Shown here: positions 4,942 through 9,486 of the stretch, piece by piece | How the letters are laid out: the number at the start of each line of letters is the position of its first letter | Numbering within the stretch: the first letter of the stretch is position 1 | Assembly (NCBI GenBank): GCA_032111745.1 | Contig: JAULUH010000159.1 | Span: 1-9,486, forward strand | Length of the DNA stretch: 9,486 nucleotides | Reading direction: 5' to 3' | DNA from: JAULUH01 sp032111745 | GTDB taxonomy: Bacteria > Chloroflexota > Anaerolineae > JAAEKA01 | Notes under the pieces: generated by a model | Told to the model about the DNA's origin: nothing | What the model saw: the letters and a program-made list of their open reading frames with translations, nothing else | Database searches by the model: none | Translations under genes and position numbers: made by a program

Positions 4942-6906
4942 ATGCAACGATTGCTTTGGGGCCTGTTGATCGCCGTCATGCTGCTGGCCATGCTGCCCGC
5001 GGCCGGTGGATCGACCGTCATGGCCCAGACATCCGATGACGAACTGGTGGTCCTGACCCGCGACGGCCGGATCGAGGTCAGGGACCCCAATCCTCCGCCC
5101 GGCGGCTCGACCATCCCATGGACCTCCCCCAGCGGGGGCTGGGAGGACGTGGCCACCGGCGACTTCAACGCTGACGGCGACGACGAGATCATCGCCCTGC
5201 GCGGGGGCGAGGCCCGGGTCTTCGATCCCGTGATCCAGCCCGGCCGTAGCGAGGTGGTCTTCTCCCAGCTGCTGTCCAGCTTCGTGTGGGAGCAGATGAC
5301 CACGGGCGATCTCAACGGCGACGGCCGCGATGAGATCATCATGACCCGCAACACCAGCGAGGGCAGCGTCAGCGAGCGGCTCCAGGTGTTCTACAGCACC
5401 AACAACGCCGCTACCTCCTGGACCCTGGGCTACAACGAGGGCTTTGGCGCGCCGTGGCTGCAGCTGGCCACCGGCGACACCGACAACGATGGCCGGCCCG
5501 AGCTGGCAGCCATCCGCAACGTGGACAACCCCCGGGACCGCCGCATCATCATCTGGGACCCGCCAGCAGGCATCCCGGGCAACCCCAACCAGACCTGGCC
5601 CACCCTCTTCAACAACGGTAGCTTCGACTTCCCCTGGCTGGCCATCGAGATTGGCGAGGTGGTGCTCGAATCCAGCGGCCGGCACGAGCTGGTGCTGACC
5701 CGCTCGGGGGTGCAGGCGGACCTGAACTCCTACCTGGTGTTCCGCTGCTGCAACGGCAGCGCGCTGATCGACGTGGCCGGGGGCAAGTACTTCCCCTACT
5801 TCAACAGCATCGGCCTGGGCGACGTCAACGCCAGCGGCGACAAGGAGGTCTTCCTGCTGCGCGATCCCCAGAGCAGCAGCGTGGCCTTGATCGGCATCAA
5901 CTACGGCAGCGACCCCATGGCCCAGTTCGAGACCCTGGCCGGAGAGCGCCAGTGGAAGCGGGTGCGCACCGGCGACTTCGACGCCGACGGCCGGGCCGAG
6001 GTGGCGGTGATGTCGGAGGGCGAGTACCGCATCTTCACCGAGCCCGCCTCCAACACCAGCTTCGTCGGCACCGGCGGTAGCTTTGCCCAGTCCGGCGTCT
6101 TTGCCGTGGGCGACATCGACGGCCGCGGCTCTACCGGGGCCACCCTGAAGCTCTCGGAGACCAACGTGTCGCTGACCCTGCAATCGGGCCAGAGCGCCAG
6201 CAGGCAGATCCAGGTCACCAACAGCAGCAGCAGCGCCGTGATCAACTGGACGGCCACGGTCACCGAAGGCGCCAGCTGGCTGTCGGTGAGCCCCACCTCC
6301 GGCACCACCCCCGGCACCCTGACCCTCTTCATGACCACGACCGGCCTGCTGCCCGGGCAGCAGTACACGGGCCGGGTGCGGGTCGACGGTGGCAGCGGGG
6401 TGGCCAACAGCCCGCAGGAGATCGTGGTGACGCTGACCATGGCCGCCGCCCAGTGGACGGTGAGCCCCAACGAGCTCTCCTGGACCGTGCGCCTGAACCA
6501 GCCCACGTACACGCAGAACGTGGTGCTCACCGGCAACAACGTCCCCTGGACGGCCACCACGGCGCCCATGAGCGAGGTGGCGGCCATCGAGGAGGCCGGC
6601 ATCTTCGGCGATCCGCTGGCCGTGGTGGATGGCGCCGCGGTGTTGGGCTCGGCCGAGGCGCCGCAGGCCGTGGAGCAGGTGCCGTGGCTGATCGTCAACC
6701 CCACCCAGGGCACGGCCACCGTGCAGGGCACCCAGGTGTCCATCACCATCCGCACCGACCTGGTGCCGCGCGGCTACAGCGAGGCCGCGGTGGTTTTCGT
6801 CGCCAGCACGCCGGCCACTCCGGCCTCGCTGGTGGTGAAGATCAGGGTCTTCGCCATCTCCGACCAGGATCGCCTGCTCTACCTGCCGCTGATGTATCGC
6901 AGTTGA
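4942..6906 (+). CDS. Exported FG-GAP/VCBS beta-propeller protein with two BACON-like domains and YLPL tail
   Basis: This is a 654-residue exported protein. The signal peptide is about 1-28 (hydrophobic 4-21, likely cut after TVMA). Seven FG-GAP-type repeats follow at regular 46-60-residue spacing. Six carry a GD-x-[ND]-type loop (GDFNADGDD 73, GDLNGDGRD 122, GDTDNDGRP 178, GDVNASGDK 293, GDFDADGRA 344, GDIDGRGST 390); the fourth, GEVVLESSGRHE (238), has lost the acidic pattern. This fits one closed seven-bladed propeller. Two BACON-like all-beta domains follow: about 402-500 (ASWLSVSPTSGTTPG) and about 503-637 (PWLIVNPTQGTA). The second holds an inserted acidic/Ala-rich stretch at about 543-579. 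The C-terminus DQDRLLYLPLMYRS resembles the YLPL tail on many Chloroflexota exported proteins. No enzyme motif is visible; such proteins are usually thought to bind ligands, glycans or proteins at the cell surface. Function is unknown. It is monocistronic, with its own promoter and terminator. Confidence 0.88.
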   Translation: MQRLLWGLLIAVMLLAMLPAAGGSTVMAQTSDDELVVLTRDGRIEVRDPNPPPGGSTIPWTSPSGGWEDVATGDFNADGDDEIIALRGGEARVFDPVIQPGRSEVVFSQLLSSFVWEQMTTGDLNGDGRDEIIMTRNTSEGSVSERLQVFYSTNNAATSWTLGYNEGFGAPWLQLATGDTDNDGRPELAAIRNVDNPRDRRIIIWDPPAGIPGNPNQTWPTLFNNGSFDFPWLAIEIGEVVLESSGRHELVLTRSGVQADLNSYLVFRCCNGSALIDVAGGKYFPYFNSIGLGDVNASGDKEVFLLRDPQSSSVALIGINYGSDPMAQFETLAGERQWKRVRTGDFDADGRAEVAVMSEGEYRIFTEPASNTSFVGTGGSFAQSGVFAVGDIDGRGSTGATLKLSETNVSLTLQSGQSASRQIQVTNSSSSAVINWTATVTEGASWLSVSPTSGTTPGTLTLFMTTTGLLPGQQYTGRVRVDGGSGVANSPQEIVVTLTMAAAQWTVSPNELSWTVRLNQPTYTQNVVLTGNNVPWTATTAPMSEVAAIEEAGIFGDPLAVVDGAAVLGSAEAPQAVEQVPWLIVNPTQGTATVQGTQVSITIRTDLVPRGYSEAAVVFVASTPATPASLVVKIRVFAISDQDRLLYLPLMYRS

Positions 6907-6932
6907 GCGTCGTGATGTGATCGGTAGCGTGT

Positions 6933-6966
6933 CCCCGCCGGCCCGGGTGGGCCGGCGGGGGTTTTT
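6933..6966 (+). terminator. Intrinsic terminator of the exported protein gene
   Basis: A perfect 12-bp GC-rich stem (6933-6944 with 6949-6960, ccccgccggccc) around loop gggt is followed by G and five T (6962-6966). It starts 26 bp after the stop codon. Strong canonical rho-independent terminator. Confidence 0.95.
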
Positions 6967-6992
6967 GGGGGCTTGCCGGCCACTGTGGGCAC

Positions 6993-7442
6993 GTGGAGTC
7001 CCGGGAGTCGCCCGTGGTGGTGGCGCGCAATGGGCGGCCCGTGGCTATGATCATCGCCATCGAGGATGAGGACGACCTGGACAGTCTATTGCTGGTGCAC
7101 AACACCCGTTTTCTGGAGCTTCTGGAAGAAGCTCGGCAGCGCGTGCGCGTGACCGGAGGGGTGCCGCTGGCGGAGCTCCGGCGACGGGTGGAGGCGCCCG
7201 AAGGCGAAGAAACTGAAGCTGGGCCGGCCTGGCACTGGTTCACCGCCTCTGGCCCGCGGGGCTCGTGGTGCTTCTGGGTACTGCCGCCCTGGTGGCATGG
7301 CGGGTGTGGACGTGAGGCGAGCCAGCCTCTCAGCGCCGGCAACAAAACACCCTGCTCCAGGAGCAGGGTGTTTTGCGCCATGTCATGGCGGCACGCTAGG
7401 CCGGCCTGTGGTTCGTCACGGAGCCACGAGCGTGGAGCCTGA
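6993..7442 (+). pseudogene. Truncated Phd/YefM-like antitoxin remnant
   Basis: The frame from GTG 6993 begins ESRESPVVVARNGRPVAMIIAIEDEDDLDSL, which resembles the middle of Phd/YefM antitoxins (the segment where VVITRNGKPVAVLIPIEDYE is usual), followed by a plausible C-terminal helix LELLEEARQRVRVTGGVPLAELRRR. The first 20 or so residues of the family, the DNA-binding MxxVSxxELR part, are missing: a terminator occupies that place. Past about 7220 the frame is Trp/Arg/Ser-rich and runs straight through the hairpin at 7343-7375, so the 150-residue reading frame is not a natural protein as a whole. No ribosome site and no toxin gene are seen next to it. Most likely a decayed antitoxin gene; a short repurposed peptide is less likely. 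Confidence 0.5.
7343..7375 (-). terminator. Perfect terminator hairpin downstream of the collagen-like gene
   Basis: A 15-bp perfect stem (7343-7357 with 7361-7375, caaaacaccctgctc) closes a 3-nt loop. It lies 40 bp past the stop of the minus-strand collagen-like gene. The stem is GC-rich at its apex with AAAA/TTTT at its base, so it could end transcription in either direction. Confidence 0.88.
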
Positions 7443-8126
7443 GCCTGCCCGCGCCGCAGCAGCCTGCGTCGCCGCGCCGAGATTGGAGTCCACGACGACG
7501 AACGAGAACTGCGAATCGATAGGCGTGGGCGCCGCAGTGGTGCGTTCGAAGAACCGCACCTCAAACAGGTCTTGGCCAACAAGATCGATGTAGGGCACCA
7601 TGGCCCCCGCATTCCCTTCGAAGCTGGTGACCACGGGAACCGCAAACCCGGTGAACGGGTTAGGAGCGAATGTGATGCGATATTCGCCGACGCCGAGCTT
7701 GGTCACGGTGAAGCCACTGCCCGCCAGGACGGTCCCCTCGCGGCTGACCACACCGCTGCGCGCCAGGGAGGGTCCGGCCGGACCCTGAGGCCCAGGAGGT
7801 CCAGGAGGTCCAGGAGGTCCCTGTTCACCCTGAGGTCCAGGAGGTCCCTGTTCACCCTGGGGCCCAATAGGTCCCTGTTCACCCTGGGGCCCAGGAGGTC
7901 CCTGTTCACCCTGGGGCCCAACCGCGTTCCAGTCCAGCGCGGTCTCATTGGGACCGCATTCGTCCTCGGCACCCACAATCCGAATCCGGCCGTTGGTGTC
8001 ATGGACGCACGAATGGATGATCCCGCCTACCACGCCATTGCCGTGGGCGGAGACGAGCGTGCTGCCAGCAATCAGCAGCACAACCAGCACTGCCAAGATA
8101 GTGCCGAACCTACCGGGGTGTTTCAC
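7416..8126 (-). CDS. Secreted collagen-like (Gly-X-Y repeat) protein
   Basis: This is a 236-residue exported protein. Residues 1-27 form a signal peptide (hydrophobic core 9-21, cut near LVSA|HG). A short cysteine-containing module follows (IIHSCVHDTNGRIRIVG and ECGPNETALDWN, C40 and C57), of a type that often precedes collagen repeats in actinobacterial and Chloroflexota proteins. Seventeen uninterrupted Gly-X-Y triplets occupy 70-120, mostly GPQ-GEQ-GPP, enough for a short triple helix. A beta-rich C-terminal domain of about 115 residues contains GVGEYRITFAPNPF and VPVVTSF and may trimerise, as in C1q/phage-fibre-like heads (inferred). The start is GTG 8126, supported by AAGGAGG at 8134-8140 with 7-nt spacing. 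It follows the sulfatase by 83 bp on the same strand, so they may share a transcript. No LPxTG anchor or YLPL tail is present. Confidence 0.85.
   Translation of the reverse strand: MKHPGRFGTILAVLVVLLIAGSTLVSAHGNGVVGGIIHSCVHDTNGRIRIVGAEDECGPNETALDWNAVGPQGEQGPPGPQGEQGPIGPQGEQGPPGPQGEQGPPGPPGPPGPQGPAGPSLARSGVVSREGTVLAGSGFTVTKLGVGEYRITFAPNPFTGFAVPVVTSFEGNAGAMVPYIDLVGQDLFEVRFFERTTAAPTPIDSQFSFVVVDSNLGAATQAAAARAGSGSTLVAP
7816..7923 (-). repeat. 27-bp tandem repeat encoding GPQGEQGPP
   Basis: Four near-identical 27-bp units begin (plus-strand coordinates) at 7816, 7843, 7870 and 7897, each starting ggtccctgttcaccctg. A run of 9-bp ggtccagga units precedes them at about 7797-7817. The high DNA identity points to recent unit duplication, so copy number may vary between strains. 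Confidence 0.9.
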
Positions 8127-8209
8127 AATTTTGCCTCCTTGGGCTGAGATAGAAAGCGTTCACCATTTTCCGACAGATGCGCCAGAACGAGGTGCACAGG
8201 CCGTAGCGC

Positions 8210-9486
8210 TCATTTGTAAGCTGGTGGACACACACCTGGATTAGTAGAGTCCGCATAGCAGGCCATGTACGCCAGATAGTTGTCGATCGCTCGCCTTTGC
8301 ACCTCCTTCAAGCTGTTTGGCAGGGGCTGGCGCAACTCGTTGGCCACCGCGCCGCTACTGGGATTGAACAGCGCATCGTACAGATCCCCAAAGAGGACCG
8401 GGTCGGGCGCCGAGCCGCCCGGCGCATGGTTGATCACCTCGTCGACGCCATCTTGTAGATAGTTATACAGCTCCAACTGTTGGCCGTCTTGCACGATGTC
8501 GATCGTGCCCTCCGCAAACCGGCTGTAGACTCCCAGCTTGGCAGTCTTGGTCCGGTAGCCGATCACGTGCTTAAACTGCCCGATACCTGCGCTCTCTATG
8601 ATCTCCTGGATTTCCTCCGGGAGTGTGTTGAGCGCGTTTGCTAACTCGGGTTGGTTCTCATCGCTGGTGCTGATGATATAGTCGCGCCCTTTGGCGGTCG
8701 GATCGCTCAACATAGAATACAGGTCGGCTCGACCGGCCAGGTGCGCGTATTGCGGCTTTCCGCGCCACTCATTGCCGCCGCTGGCCAGGGACATCAGCAG
8801 CGGCAGAAGGTCCACGTGGGAGGTCAACTCGTTGCGCGTCGTGCCGCGCTGGTCAGGGGGAATGACTGTGCCGGTCGGGTCATACACATAGAGCGGCACA
8901 CGGATGGACTCCTCGTAGACGGCGAAGCCCTTGTTGCGCAAGCCATGTGCGCCGCCGTATTCGCCGTGATCTGAGGTGAAGACGACAATCGTCTTGTCTG
9001 CCAGCGAACTGTTGTTCAACCAATGCAGCACGAGCCGGATCTGCTCATCCACGTAGTGCGTTACCTGGACATACAGATCGAGCAGCTGGTGCCAGAGCTC
9101 CGGAAACCCCGGTTCGCCCGGCCTCGTGGGCATCTCCCCAGCTACAAGGTCTGTGATCAGCACAAGAGCTTCCTGCCACCTCGGTTTGCCTTCCGCGCCG
9201 GGCACGCCTGACTCCGGAGGAAGGCCCGCCGCTGGCCACTGTTCAAAGTTCGCCGGCAACTGGTGAAATATCGAGGGCGGGTTATCCTCGCCCGGCTGGG
9301 GCGGGACGGCCGGGTTGGGACCTAATGGTGGACGACCTCGGAGAGTCCCTGGAAACCATGCGACGTCGTGCGGATTGAGCAGACTGACGGTTGTACACCA
9401 GGGCCCAGACCCAGACTGGCTGACATCGTTCAGCCAGCTAGTGAACACGCCGGTGGTTACCGGATCAGTGCCCAGCCCCAGACCCT
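8210..9486 (-). CDS. Sulfatase family protein (partial, N-terminus beyond right edge)
   Basis: The reading frame is open from the right edge (424 residues seen); an in-frame GTG at 9448 is internal, because homology-like sequence (GLGLGTDPVTTGVFTSWL) continues upstream of it. Alkaline-phosphatase-fold sulfatases hydrolyse sulfate esters or related phospho-esters using a formylglycine. Landmarks are CTTVSLLNPHDVAWFP (the family PHD segment), DKTIVVFTSDHGEYGGAHGL with the metal-binding D-H pair (172-173 of the fragment), NKGFAVYEESIRVPLYV, and HVDLLPLLMSLAS. The CxPSR/SxPSR formylglycine motif must lie upstream of the window, so activity cannot be judged. The C-terminal 150 residues after the core are less typical and end in CYADSTNPGVCPPAYK. 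The stop TGA is at 8210. By eye the codons are less GC-biased than in tgt or the propeller gene. Confidence 0.88.
   Translation of the reverse strand, partial: GLGLGTDPVTTGVFTSWLNDVSQSGSGPWCTTVSLLNPHDVAWFPGTLRGRPPLGPNPAVPPQPGEDNPPSIFHQLPANFEQWPAAGLPPESGVPGAEGKPRWQEALVLITDLVAGEMPTRPGEPGFPELWHQLLDLYVQVTHYVDEQIRLVLHWLNNSSLADKTIVVFTSDHGEYGGAHGLRNKGFAVYEESIRVPLYVYDPTGTVIPPDQRGTTRNELTSHVDLLPLLMSLASGGNEWRGKPQYAHLAGRADLYSMLSDPTAKGRDYIISTSDENQPELANALNTLPEEIQEIIESAGIGQFKHVIGYRTKTAKLGVYSRFAEGTIDIVQDGQQLELYNYLQDGVDEVINHAPGGSAPDPVLFGDLYDALFNPSSGAVANELRQPLPNSLKEVQRRAIDNYLAYMACYADSTNPGVCPPAYK

Noticed and set aside
2801..4969. 722-codon plus-strand open frame across the lipoprotein and tgt genes
   Set aside because: It is antisense to two genes with intact family motifs and crosses the divergent promoter region; the translation is low-complexity Arg/Gln/Ala/His.
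4861..6183. 440-codon minus-strand open frame opposite the propeller gene
   Set aside because: The repetitive Val/Gly/Asp/His translation is the shadow of the FG-GAP repeats; the plus frame has the signal peptide, promoter, ribosome site and terminator.
7217..7315. Hydrophobic transmembrane-like peptide (LVVLLGTAALVAW) on the plus strand just after the antitoxin remnant
   Set aside because: It is only 32 codons between stops, with no ATG and no ribosome site, and in a different frame from the remnant. It could be debris of a lost gene but cannot be supported as one.
7816..7923. Possible CRISPR-like or VNTR non-coding array
   Set aside because: Units are contiguous without spacers and are in phase with a Gly-X-Y collagen frame.
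7572..8147. Plus-strand frame opposite the collagen-like gene, rich in RSLFTL repeats
   Set aside because: The peptide repeats are the antisense of the 27-bp collagen repeat; there is no independent coding evidence.
9446..9448. GTG at 9448 as the sulfatase start
   Set aside because: The frame stays open to the window edge, and the essential N-terminal sulfatase motif is missing, so the true start lies outside the window.

Overview
The window is GC-rich bacterial chromosomal DNA. It probably comes from a member of the Chloroflexota (Anaerolineae/Caldilineae-like), but that is inferred, not proven. The grounds are an exported beta-propeller/BACON protein ending in a YLPL-type tail of the kind common on exported Chloroflexota proteins, the collagen-like protein style, and a scatter of short palindromic intergenic repeats. 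No rRNA, tRNA, CRISPR array, integrase or transposase is visible.

Left part, 1-4642, all on the minus strand. In the direction of transcription it reads tgt (queuosine tRNA-guanine transglycosylase), a PstS-like solute-binding lipoprotein that begins at or just past the tgt stop, a xylose-isomerase-like TIM-barrel protein, and nusA, which runs off the left edge. tgt has a strong promoter whose predicted start site falls on the A of its ATG, so its mRNA may be leaderless. nusA has its own consensus-like promoter and a leader of about 145 nt with a perfect hairpin; rimP is not next to it. Short palindromic repeats of at least three sequence types sit in or at the edges of the gene junctions, and two of them have become part of the lipoprotein reading frame.

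Middle part, 4643-7375. A divergent promoter region of about 300 bp carries GGTTCCCCTCC-type repeats. It leads on the plus strand into a 654-residue exported protein: signal peptide, seven FG-GAP-type blades, two BACON-like domains and a YLPL tail. A textbook intrinsic terminator follows. Behind it is a truncated Phd/YefM-antitoxin-like remnant with no toxin, and then a second perfect terminator hairpin.

Right part, 7376-9486, minus strand. A sulfatase, cut by the right edge, is followed by a secreted collagen-like protein with 17 Gly-X-Y triplets and a 27-bp tandem DNA repeat. By eye this part is less GC-rich than the rest and may be an accessory block. I found no clearly new multi-gene system. 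The most interesting points are the possible leaderless tgt promoter, the nusA leader and acidic repeat tail, the repeat families shaping coding ends, and the YLPL tail.
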